Positions 1 through 5,146 of a DNA stretch of 33,949 bases are shown here, piece by piece. A program made the position numbers and the translations under genes. The stretch covers positions 1 to 33,949 of the IMG/VR virus record IMGVR_UViG_3300011116_000787; one strand, written 5' to 3'. Positions within the stretch are counted from its first letter, which is position 1, and each line of letters starts with the position of its first letter. The notes beneath the pieces were generated by a model. The model was given only the letters and a program-made list of their open reading frames with translations, was not told where the DNA came from and ran no database searches. This stretch comes from a virus.

Positions 1-7
1 TTCTAAC

Positions 8-238
8 TTATTCGGTAAAGAACGGTCCCCATTTACCTCTGGATTGTTTTCCATCTTGTCTGTCTTCAAGTTTATCGAGCAATTCGTGAGTTTTGATTAG
101 AGTATCAATTCTGTTGATCAAATCTGCAACCACTGATGTAACCATCGGACGCTCAGTTCTAGCAGCAAATGATAGTGCATTTCGCAGACTTGCTTCTGCT
201 TCCTTCAACGATTGTTCAACAGTTTGTGATAGTGCCAT
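8..238 (-). CDS. Small helical protein of unknown function
   Basis: A 76-residue protein I do not recognise by family. Most of it should form helices, with an amphipathic stretch around residues 35-62 rich in Leu, Asp, Lys and Glu, and a basic Trp-containing tail. Its ATG is preceded by a weak purine-rich AGAAG site. It overlaps the 3' end of the gene upstream by 34 bases, so the two are probably translated from one message. It is the last gene of a leftward run of small genes. No enzymatic motif is visible. Confidence 0.7.
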   Translation of the reverse strand: MALSQTVEQSLKEAEASLRNALSFAARTERPMVTSVVADLINRIDTLIKTHELLDKLEDRQDGKQSRGKWGPFFTE

Positions 239-423
239 ACTTCTGGATTTTCTAGATCTTTACAACGTGGATAAAAGATGCCGTCACGATAACAGGCATC
301 TTCTGGATTTGGTACATCATATTTTATCACAGCAGGTGGTGTGCTGTCAATTCCACAAATTAGTTTAGAGTTTAGTGCATCATTGATACACAACATCACC
401 AGTGGTGCAAGTAATTCTAGCAT
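205..423 (-). CDS. Small hypothetical protein with hydrophobic N-terminus
   Basis: A 72-residue protein of unknown function. The first 13 residues are hydrophobic and could be a short membrane anchor, but are too short for a clear signal peptide. The C-terminal half holds two Cys (near residues 43 and 53) in an acidic, aromatic context. The ATG is preceded directly by AAATAAAT and has no clear Shine-Dalgarno site. An in-frame ATG at codon 9 is an alternative start. The gene follows the stop of its upstream neighbour by 7 bases. Confidence 0.65.
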   Translation of the reverse strand: MLELLAPLVMLCINDALNSKLICGIDSTPPAVIKYDVPNPEDACYRDGIFYPRCKDLENPEVWHYHKLLNNR

Positions 424-430
424 ATTTATT

Positions 431-679
431 TTAACTTCTACCTCTTAAGTTATAAGGATCAACACCAGGCGGAATAGGATCATCCCACTTACTATCACAA
501 GTTTCATCACTCCAATAATACTTGAGTTTATCACCATTTGCAGAAATATTCAAGTGATAGGTTTTACCATTTTGAGTATAAACCCCGACCCATAAGGTGC
601 GTTCGTTCATACTTTCCAGGTGAAACATCTTCACATCTTCCAGCACAATTTCGTCTGGGTTTTCTGTAAATCTACTCAT
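431..679 (-). CDS. Small hypothetical protein
   Basis: An 82-residue protein of unknown function. The sequence alternates charged and aromatic residues in a way that suggests a small beta-rich domain (residues 12-55), followed by a Trp/Asp/Pro-rich tail. Its ATG overlaps the stop of the preceding gene (ATGA, 4 bases), which supports both the start choice and translational coupling. No catalytic motif is visible. Confidence 0.7.
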   Translation of the reverse strand: MSRFTENPDEIVLEDVKMFHLESMNERTLWVGVYTQNGKTYHLNISANGDKLKYYWSDETCDSKWDDPIPPGVDPYNLRGRS

Positions 680-846
680 TGTTCTTCCATCACAGGATAC
701 TGCTCATAACCTTTATTATATCCATCCTCGTGGATTGCGAGAGCAAACTTCAAGAGTTCTTCCTCAAGACAAAACCAAGTTCCATCATCTTCATCAAAAC
801 TAAACCCAACCTTTATAGCAAGTTTTAGAATTTCTTTGTTAGTCAT
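676..846 (-). CDS. Small hypothetical protein, start revised
   Basis: A 56-residue acidic, helical protein of unknown function that begins Met-Thr-Asn-Lys. I chose the ATG at 846 and not an in-frame upstream start at 876. It forms an ATGA overlap with the gene before it, and the extra ten residues of the longer form would lie inside that gene's coding end. GTAGAGAAA just upstream could serve as a weak ribosome site. Both ends are 4-base overlaps with neighbours, typical of this cluster. Confidence 0.65.
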   Translation of the reverse strand: MTNKEILKLAIKVGFSFDEDDGTWFCLEEELLKFALAIHEDGYNKGYEQYPVMEEQ

Positions 847-1127
847 TTTTTCTCTACCCAAGTACAAGCAAAACAAATCCTCGACATAAATCTCACAAAC
901 CTATTAGGCACTTTTCCTTCTACTGGAGTATAAGCAATACCATCACCAGGAGAACCACCAAACAGATAACAAGTCCAGTTAGATAGTTTTGGTATGGTGA
1001 GTTGATAGTCAGGGAATTTAGTTTCGTACCAATCAAACACACCATCCTCCTTTGCCTGTTTCATAGCATCTTTCAATCCCTGCTCCACTTGTTCTGGTGT
1101 TTGTGGTTCTGGTTTCCATTCAGTCAT
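843..1127 (-). CDS. Small hypothetical protein
   Basis: A 94-residue protein of unknown function. The N-terminal third is Pro/Glu/Gln-rich and probably helical. The rest holds several aromatic residues and three Cys (near residues 53, 85 and 88). The start overlaps the stop of the upstream gene by 4 bases and the stop overlaps the downstream ATG in the same way. No known domain could be assigned. Confidence 0.65.
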   Translation of the reverse strand: MTEWKPEPQTPEQVEQGLKDAMKQAKEDGVFDWYETKFPDYQLTIPKLSNWTCYLFGGSPGDGIAYTPVEGKVPNRFVRFMSRICFACTWVEKK

Positions 1128-1291
1128 CGTATCCCACTACCAAAAAGTTGTTTCAGTTCATTATACACCAAAATCAAATCTTTGTCGGTATGTAAATGAC
1201 CGACATCTTTTGCTCCTCGTAGAAACTCATAGAGTTCTTTTGCTTGTTGTTCTGAAAGTTCTACGACATAACTTTTTTTGACTTCAATCAT
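1124..1291 (-). CDS. Short hypothetical protein (55 residues)
   Basis: Read by hand because it is short. The reading frame runs from an ATG at 1291 to a TGA at 1124 and encodes 55 residues beginning Met-Ile-Glu-Val-Lys-Lys. It contains a helical segment of the form ELSEQQAKELYEF near residues 11-23. Both ends make ATGA overlaps with neighbouring genes, which is the main evidence that it is real. Function unknown. Confidence 0.65.
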   Translation of the reverse strand: MIEVKKSYVVELSEQQAKELYEFLRGAKDVGHLHTDKDLILVYNELKQLFGSGIR

Positions 1292-1467
1292 TTTAATCTT
1301 TCCAAGACATTACGAATATGAGACATTGAAAGATAAAACTCACGAGTGTTTTGTCCTCCCAATACAATTGCGTCGAGTTCTTTAAGTGCTTCGTTGATGA
1401 GTTCTCTTCGTTCTGCTTCCTCAAACATTTCGTCAGGATAGGGTTCCATAGTGTAACCTTCAGTCAT
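1288..1467 (-). CDS. Short acidic helical protein (59 residues)
   Basis: A hand-read frame from ATG 1467 to TGA 1288, encoding 59 residues. Residues 13-32 are strongly charged and helical (Glu/Arg/Leu-rich), as are the last twelve. The stop overlaps the next ATG by 4 bases and the start lies 8 bases inside the upstream gene. An in-frame ATG at codon 7 is a possible alternative start. No family recognised. Confidence 0.6.
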   Translation of the reverse strand: MTEGYTMEPYPDEMFEEAERRELINEALKELDAIVLGGQNTREFYLSMSHIRNVLERLK

Positions 1468-1615
1468 TCTTCATTCTCATAATGGTTTCTACAAGGTCCA
1501 TAATGGTGGGGTTTTTATCCATATATTCACCATCACGGTCTACTGGTGCTGGATTATTACAGAATACATCATCCCACCAGTCGGCAATCAAATCATAGAG
1601 TTTTTGTTCATTCAT
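1460..1615 (-). CDS. Short hypothetical protein (51 residues), start revised
   Basis: A 51-residue acidic protein containing DLIADWWDD near residues 8-16. I place the start at ATG 1615 because GAGGAG lies about 8 bases upstream of it, inside the end of the preceding gene. An earlier in-frame ATG at 1621 would sit almost on top of that site, and a still longer form would lie deep in the neighbour. Function unknown. Confidence 0.6.
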   Translation of the reverse strand: MNEQKLYDLIADWWDDVFCNNPAPVDRDGEYMDKNPTIMDLVETIMRMKND

Positions 1616-1838
1616 CTTCATCCTCCTCAATAATCTCCCAGTGTGCATCTGATTTATCACCGAAACGATTAGTTCCAGTTCTAGTTGATACCCACATACA
1701 ATACTTACGGTTCTCAGATACTAAAAACAATTCTCCATTAGTATCCTGTTCAACAATACAAACAGGATTACCTTCCATTATGTTAGCAAGACGATTCTTC
1801 GCTTTGCTGCTTTTGGGTTTTACGGTTATTCTTTTCAT
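1608..1838 (-). CDS. Small hypothetical protein
   Basis: A 76-residue protein with a basic N-terminus (Lys/Arg-rich, residues 2-16), a beta-like middle and a very acidic C-terminus that ends in alternating Glu and Asp. GGAG seven bases before the ATG is a good ribosome site. It overlaps the 3' end of the upstream Cys-rich gene by 56 bases, the longest overlap of the cluster. Function unknown; the charge asymmetry could fit nucleic-acid or protein binding. Confidence 0.65.
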   Translation of the reverse strand: MKRITVKPKSSKAKNRLANIMEGNPVCIVEQDTNGELFLVSENRKYCMWVSTRTGTNRFGDKSDAHWEIIEEDEDE

Positions 1839-2058
1839 TCAAGATCTCCACTTTGAGTTTGCGGATGCCTGTTACAAAATAGGCAAAGTCTCGTGCTTCA
1901 GTGATACGTTTGGTTTCACCACAAACATCACAAACTGCTTCATAAACAGAAGAACAACCTACAGAATAGACACCATACTTGTCACCACAATCAAAACAAG
2001 TACGATATGCGTTCTCAAGTTTTTTTACGAGTGCTTGTTTCTGACGAATAGTGTTCAT
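1783..2058 (-). CDS. Small zinc-ribbon-like protein
   Basis: A 91-residue protein with two Cys pairs, CFDC near residues 21-24 and CDVC near 43-46, plus a further Cys at about 35. The spacing of two CxxC knuckles roughly 20 residues apart resembles a zinc ribbon, so a metal-bound nucleic-acid or protein-binding fold is likely. The C-terminus is Lys/Gln/Asn-rich and probably disordered. A possible extended -10 promoter lies just upstream (2080-2088). Specific role unknown. Confidence 0.65.
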   Translation of the reverse strand: MNTIRQKQALVKKLENAYRTCFDCGDKYGVYSVGCSSVYEAVCDVCGETKRITEARDFAYFVTGIRKLKVEILNEKNNRKTQKQQSEESSC

Positions 2059-2079
2059 GATTTTATTGATTATGGATGT

Positions 2080-2088
2080 ATCCTATCA
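2080..2088 (-). promoter_or_regulatory. Possible extended -10 promoter
   Basis: On the minus strand the sequence TGATAGGAT lies 22 bases before the ATG of the Cys-rich gene. It matches the TGn-TAWGAT form seen at better promoters in this window. No -35 match is visible, so this is weak. Confidence 0.3.
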
Positions 2089-2439
2089 CGCTTCCTCTTC
2101 TTCAGGAGGTGACAGTGTGACAGTTTCTTCACTGTCTACTCTTTCCAACATTTCTTGGATTTCTTCTAGACTATATGTTTTTACGTCTCCACGATCAACT
2201 TGCGATGCAAGTTCTTGTAAGTATTCCAGAAACTCTTTGGGATAAACATCATCTTCATTCAATGATGCCCAAAACCATTCAATACATTCTGCCTCTGGAT
2301 CATCTTCTTTGAAGACAGCATAACCATCATAATTAGAGCACATCAAATCAAACCAAATACGAAATGTTGATCTGATACTTTGCCAACCAGTCATCCAACA
2401 ATGACCAATATAATACTCAATCGAGTTCAGTTTCTTCAT
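2086..2439 (-). CDS. Hypothetical acidic protein, start revised
   Basis: A 117-residue protein of unknown function, Trp/Tyr-rich in its first half and strongly acidic in its last 40 residues, ending in a run of Glu. I prefer the ATG at 2439 over one at 2463, because GGAG sits 8 bases ahead of it. The longer form adds only eight residues, encoded inside the neighbour. It overlaps that neighbour by 23 bases. Confidence 0.65.
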   Translation of the reverse strand: MKKLNSIEYYIGHCWMTGWQSIRSTFRIWFDLMCSNYDGYAVFKEDDPEAECIEWFWASLNEDDVYPKEFLEYLQELASQVDRGDVKTYSLEEIQEMLERVDSEETVTLSPPEEEEA

Positions 2440-2680
2440 AATTCCAACTCCAAGTACGTTCAATCAATCCAATATCAAATCCAAATTTGTATGCCCAAAA
2501 CAGTATAGAAAGTGTACTACCAGATCCTGACTTAATTTGGATGAAAGGATATGATGGACAATCATTCCAACTTATTGATGCTTGTAGTAATGACCATCCC
2601 TTGATGTTTAGGATTGAAACATACCAATCATGCCCATAATCATATTGATGTTTTAGTCTAATCAGTTGGGAAATCTTCAT
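2417..2680 (-). CDS. Small hypothetical protein
   Basis: An 87-residue aromatic-rich protein of unknown function (many Trp and Tyr), with a Gly/Ser-rich turn near residues 50-56 followed by a hydrophobic stretch too short for a convincing membrane helix. It overlaps the upstream zinc-ribbon gene by 23 bases and the downstream gene by 23 bases. No motif suggests an activity. Confidence 0.6.
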   Translation of the reverse strand: MKISQLIRLKHQYDYGHDWYVSILNIKGWSLLQASISWNDCPSYPFIQIKSGSGSTLSILFWAYKFGFDIGLIERTWSWNYEETELD

Positions 2681-2873
2681 CTAATTCTTTTGCACGTTTC
2701 TCCCATGTTACACCACTTGTCGATCCTTTGCAAGGGTTTATACATGTATCATCACCATAATTATTACATACTAACCCAGCAAGATCATGTGGGTCACCTT
2801 CTTTACCAGTTGCCCAGTAGTGTTGATCATTGATCCATGTAGCACCACATTTAGGACATGTCTTTGTGTTCAT
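2658..2873 (-). CDS. Small Cys-rich (zinc-binding) protein, start revised
   Basis: A 71-residue protein that opens with a CPKCG knuckle at residues 6-10. It is followed by further Cys near 36, 44 and 48, and a conserved-looking segment of the form GDPHDLAGLVC. Metal binding through the Cys cluster is likely. The start is placed at ATG 2873, where the CPKC motif is N-terminal, and not at the in-frame 2888. It overlaps the end of the membrane-protein gene upstream by 23 bases. Confidence 0.65.
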   Translation of the reverse strand: MNTKTCPKCGATWINDQHYWATGKEGDPHDLAGLVCNNYGDDTCINPCKGSTSGVTWEKRAKELDEDFPTD

Positions 2874-3081
2874 TCTCGTACTCTGCAAGGAATTTTTTGA
2901 AGTCTTGTGTATCCTTTACCAATGCTCTTTTGAGTTTCCAACCCATCCACTTCATCTGAAGTTGTACAAATGCGTAACGTAGTTGAAGATCAGCGTAGGC
3001 AAAGAGTTTCATTGTCTCCTCAATCCCAGCATATGCGAGGAGAATAGTAAAGAACACTAAGACAAAATAAGTTCCGTACAT
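2851..3081 (-). CDS. Small predicted membrane protein
   Basis: A 76-residue protein with one N-terminal hydrophobic segment, about residues 3-20, able to span a membrane. A helical, basic and then acidic cytoplasmic-looking tail follows. It has no cleavage site, so it looks like a single-pass anchor. The upstream gene ends with AAATAAATA, which loosely resembles a late promoter. Function unknown. Confidence 0.65.
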   Translation of the reverse strand: MYGTYFVLVFFTILLAYAGIEETMKLFAYADLQLRYAFVQLQMKWMGWKLKRALVKDTQDFKKFLAEYENEHKDMS

Positions 3082-3107
3082 TGTAACTCTATGCTACATT
3101 TTGATAT

Positions 3108-3425
3108 TTATTTGTCACCCTGTTGCCAGAAACTATCCCAAGCACCTTTACATTCAGGACTAGGATCATTTGCATCACAGGATAACTGCTCATCCTTTAT
3201 TTTACTAACAGTTTCAGACCATGCAGTAGCAAATGCTACATCCCAATCATTCATCACGAATTGTGTGTATTCGCTGATAATTGATGTTAGTGATTGTATT
3301 TTATCCCAATCATGCCTTTCTGCTGCATCATAAATGCACTCAGATAGGTCTTTAATATAAGTGAACTTGGTTACAACTGCTTCCAGTTCATTCATACTTT
3401 CCCATACTTTTTGATAGTTAGTCAT
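3108..3425 (-). CDS. Hypothetical helical protein
   Basis: A 105-residue acidic protein predicted to be mostly helical, with Trp spread along its length and Cys at about residues 30, 83 and 92. Its ATG lies 8 bases inside the end of the upstream gene, so the two are likely translated in sequence. No family recognised. It is part of the leftward transcription unit starting at the promoter near 3693-3721. Confidence 0.65.
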   Translation of the reverse strand: MTNYQKVWESMNELEAVVTKFTYIKDLSECIYDAAERHDWDKIQSLTSIISEYTQFVMNDWDVAFATAWSETVSKIKDEQLSCDANDPSPECKGAWDSFWQQGDK

Positions 3426-3672
3426 TGATCTCCATTGTGGTGTAAGGTGTAATTCTGGTTGCTACATCACCAACAGTTTTTGCATTGATTGGAGCATAGA
3501 TTTGGTTTGATTTCTTAGAAATAAATCCCCAGATCGTAGCAACTTTCTTGCCATTATTGTACTCGTACTTCTTCTCATGAACAAGCATCACACGATACAT
3601 TCTAGTATTATGATCTGTGATCTCGTAATGATAACCTTTTGGTGCTCTTACAGGAAGTTCAGAAACGTGCAT
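3418..3672 (-). CDS. Small hypothetical protein, first gene of its unit
   Basis: An 84-residue protein, probably beta-rich, with a basic central segment and several Tyr. Function unknown. It is the first gene after a good sigma70-type promoter at 3693-3721, whose -10 hexamer ends 21 bases before the ATG, leaving a leader of only about 14 bases. The gene overlaps the next one by 8 bases and so appears to head the run of small leftward genes. Confidence 0.7.
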   Translation of the reverse strand: MHVSELPVRAPKGYHYEITDHNTRMYRVMLVHEKKYEYNNGKKVATIWGFISKKSNQIYAPINAKTVGDVATRITPYTTMEIND

Positions 3673-3692
3673 GATGTGATTGTTACTTTGCC

Positions 3693-3721
3693 ATTATACT
3701 ACAAAACCGCCCTAGTGTCAC
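3693..3721 (-). promoter_or_regulatory. Sigma70-type promoter inside a terminator loop
   Basis: Minus-strand -35 GTGACA (3716-3721, five of six to consensus) and -10 TATAAT (3693-3698, perfect) are separated by exactly 17 bases. The -35 lies in the loop of the hairpin at 3703-3731. It would drive the small-gene cluster at 8-3672. Confidence 0.65.
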
Positions 3722-3731
3722 CAGGGCGGTT
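3703..3731 (-). terminator. Rho-independent terminator of the KTSC-like gene
   Basis: A perfect 9-bp stem (AACCGCCCT paired with AGGGCGGTT, 3705-3713 and 3723-3731) with a 9-base loop is followed on the minus strand by four T. It lies 48 bases past the stop of the gene at 3779-4003. The stem is nearly the same as that of the terminator at 9914-9938. Confidence 0.75.
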
Positions 3732-3778
3732 ATTGCGAGACTTAGCACATTGTCAAACTATTCAGTTGTATGATATGA

Positions 3779-4003
3779 TCAGACTGCTTGCAGTTGACCG
3801 TCAGCACGATACTGAGCGATCAGTTTGCCAACGCTTTGACCACCAGCAATAGCACTCTCCAGACCTTCACGCACAAGGGTTTGATCCTTAGCGATGAAAC
3901 CGTATTCGGTATCGTTCGAGGTAAATTTCACGCCCACAGCGTTGTTATCACCGAAAGACACGGAAGCGACGGCGGAAGAGTTAGCGATGTTCAGAGTGTT
4001 CAT
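3779..4003 (-). CDS. KTSC-like domain small protein
   Basis: A 74-residue protein whose layout resembles the KTSC domain, a small fold named from the C-terminus of lysyl-tRNA synthetase. It has N-terminal Ser-Ser followed by a beta segment, then a V-x-F-T-S turn, a Y-x-F strand, a helix with Ala-Gly-Gly, and a C-terminal helix with IAQYR. Function is unknown in phages. It sits alone between two tandem promoters upstream and a strong terminator downstream, so it should be transcribed independently and heavily. It looks richer in GC than its neighbours. No strong Shine-Dalgarno site is visible. Confidence 0.65.
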   Translation of the reverse strand: MNTLNIANSSAVASVSFGDNNAVGVKFTSNDTEYGFIAKDQTLVREGLESAIAGGQSVGKLIAQYRADGQLQAV

Positions 4004-4075
4004 GATGAAAAAATAAAGTTAGGGTTTGACAATGAGTGTCTTTAGGGCGCATCTCATTCCCTTGATTACCTAGTA

Positions 4076-4104
4076 ATCTTACCACGAGGATCGTGGATTG
4101 TCAA
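4076..4104 (-). promoter_or_regulatory. Proximal sigma70-type promoter of the KTSC-like gene
   Basis: Perfect -35 TTGACA (4099-4104), 17-base spacer and -10 TAAGAT (4076-4081) preceded by TGG, an extended -10. One palindrome fills the spacer and a second overlaps the -10, as expected of operators. Confidence 0.65.
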
Positions 4105-4171
4105 GGGATTGATTGATCAGCGTTTCTTATCGGTGGGATAAGCGTTGCTGCCGTTTCCTGATTACTTAGTA

Positions 4172-4201
4172 ATCATACCATGGTGATCATGGATTGGTCA
4201 A
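4172..4201 (-). promoter_or_regulatory. Distal sigma70-type promoter of the KTSC-like gene
   Basis: -35 TTGACC (4196-4201), 18-base spacer and -10 TATGAT (4172-4177) preceded by TGG. The stop codon of the upstream sulfotransferase-like gene (4198-4200) lies inside the -35 hexamer. Confidence 0.6.
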
Positions 4202-4776
4202 GGGGTTGAACGATAAGGATTGATTATCAGTTCACCACCAGCGTCAACGATTGACTTATACAATATAATATCATTATTAAAAATGATGTTCATATCTTGA
4301 ATTATGTCTGAAGGTAATTTAGTTTCTTTTAAACTTTTGTTAAACGATTTAAGTTCAATTTTCTCATTGAAAATAGTTTCAATAAAATTACAAAATAAAT
4401 TCAAATGATTGAAGTCAAATAATCTATCAAGATATACTTTATTATTGATTGTTAATTGTTTATACTGAGAAATTCTTTTAACATTTTTATTTTCTTTCCA
4501 CCAGTTTTCAAATTTTACTGGTTTAAGACTTCTCAGTGAATTTTTATTATAAAATGAAATGCATCTTTGAATAGGTTCTCTAACAACAGCAATTTTGTAA
4601 TAATTATTTTCAATAAAAGGAACTATAATTTTATCGAAGTCCTCTGCATTTATATGCCTATATTTTGGACCATCAATAGAAACATCAAATAGATGTTCTA
4701 AAGATGAATGAATAGATTGAGATGCTGTTCTTTCAAAGGTAAAAACAACTAACTTGTGTTTATGTGAAATCAACAC
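4198..4776 (-). CDS. Sulfotransferase-like protein
   Basis: A 192-residue protein resembling the PAPS-dependent sulfotransferase family. FERTASQSIHSSL (residues 14-26) fits the 5'-phosphosulfate loop, and REPIQRCISFY (66-76) fits the 3'-phosphate motif with its Arg and Ser. Such enzymes move sulfate from PAPS to a sugar, lipid or peptide; the acceptor here cannot be told. The start is a GTG inside the last codons of the upstream gene, and no strong ribosome site is seen. The gene is visibly AT-richer than its neighbours and sits between core phage genes, which suggests acquisition. An inactive relative is possible. Confidence 0.65.
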   Translation of the reverse strand: MLISHKHKLVVFTFERTASQSIHSSLEHLFDVSIDGPKYRHINAEDFDKIIVPFIENNYYKIAVVREPIQRCISFYNKNSLRSLKPVKFENWWKENKNVKRISQYKQLTINNKVYLDRLFDFNHLNLFCNFIETIFNEKIELKSFNKSLKETKLPSDIIQDMNIIFNNDIILYKSIVDAGGELIINPYRSTP

Positions 4777-4916
4777 TTGATGCCAACATACTCAAACTCC
4801 TCTTCATCTGACGAATCATTTAGTGTCAGATTGCAAAAATCTTCATAGTCAATGCCAAGATACTTAGCAAAGTCTTCATAATCATCGTGTGATTTCAAGT
4901 CTCTTTCAGTTAGCAT
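4770..4916 (-). CDS. Small acidic hypothetical protein, start revised
   Basis: A 48-residue very acidic protein of unknown function, with a DSSDEEEFEY-type run near its end. A longer in-frame start exists at 4958. However, the sigma70-type promoter at 4943-4971 would start RNA downstream of that codon, and the ATG at 4916 has AGAGG seven bases ahead. I therefore use the shorter form. It overlaps the sulfotransferase-like gene by 7 bases. High negative charge could suit binding to a basic partner or mimicry of DNA, but this is speculation. Confidence 0.6.
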   Translation of the reverse strand: MLTERDLKSHDDYEDFAKYLGIDYEDFCNLTLNDSSDEEEFEYVGIKC

Positions 4917-4942
4917 GATGAAACCTCTGGATTTAGACTTAG

Positions 4943-4971
4943 ATTTTACGATGGACATGGGATTATGTCAA
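4943..4971 (-). promoter_or_regulatory. Sigma70-type promoter
   Basis: Perfect -35 TTGACA (4966-4971), exactly 17 bases, and -10 TAAAAT (4943-4948). The TGA stop of the upstream small gene (4968-4970) lies within the -35. It would transcribe the 48-residue acidic gene and perhaps the sulfotransferase-like gene. Confidence 0.6.
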
Positions 4972-5114
4972 GCGTTGAAACGATCTGCTAGTCTTTCATG
5001 ATCCGCTTGGGAGGATCTTTCATCCTCCTCATGATCATCTTCTCCGTGAAAGAGTAATTCTACTCTTTCTATCACATAATCCTCTGTATCTTCAAGATAA
5101 AATGCTTTTGGCAT
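4968..5114 (-). CDS. Short acidic protein (48 residues)
   Basis: A hand-read frame from ATG 5114 to TGA 4968. The product starts Met-Pro-Lys-Ala-Phe-Tyr and is dominated by Glu, Asp and His after residue 24, suggesting a disordered acidic tail. No good ribosome site is seen. Codon use looks protein-like and the frame fills an otherwise empty 188-base gap between two genes on the same strand. Function unknown. Confidence 0.5.
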   Translation of the reverse strand: MPKAFYLEDTEDYVIERVELLFHGEDDHEEDERSSQADHERLADRFNA

Positions 5115-5146
5115 CAGTCTGAAATTACGGGTAATACTATGTATAA

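Larger units (their letters stand above)
4064..4204 (-). repeat. Tandem direct repeat carrying two promoters and four palindromes
   Basis: Two copies of a 44-45 bp element begin 96 bp apart (4064 and 4160). Each copy has a GATTAC/GTAATC palindrome at the -10 side, a second palindrome in the promoter spacer, and a -35 hexamer. The spacer palindromes differ between copies (CCACGA/TCGTGG versus CCATG/CATGG), but each remains self-complementary. Confidence 0.75.

Noticed and set aside
1546-2112. A 188-codon plus-strand frame in the small-gene cluster
   Set aside because: Four minus-strand genes with good overlaps and ribosome sites occupy the same bases.
4024-4030. A plus-strand TTGACA in the leader of the KTSC-like gene
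   Set aside because: No -10 match lies 16-18 bases downstream and no plus-strand gene follows.
4917-4958. A longer N-terminus for the small acidic gene, starting at 4958
   Set aside because: The extension overlaps the -35 to -10 spacer region of a good promoter, which would place the start codon upstream of the RNA start. The shorter form has a ribosome site.
5115-5146. TATACA and TAGTAT on the minus strand as a promoter for the 48-residue gene at 4968-5114
   Set aside because: No -35 hexamer at the right distance, and neither has the TGn extension directly before it.
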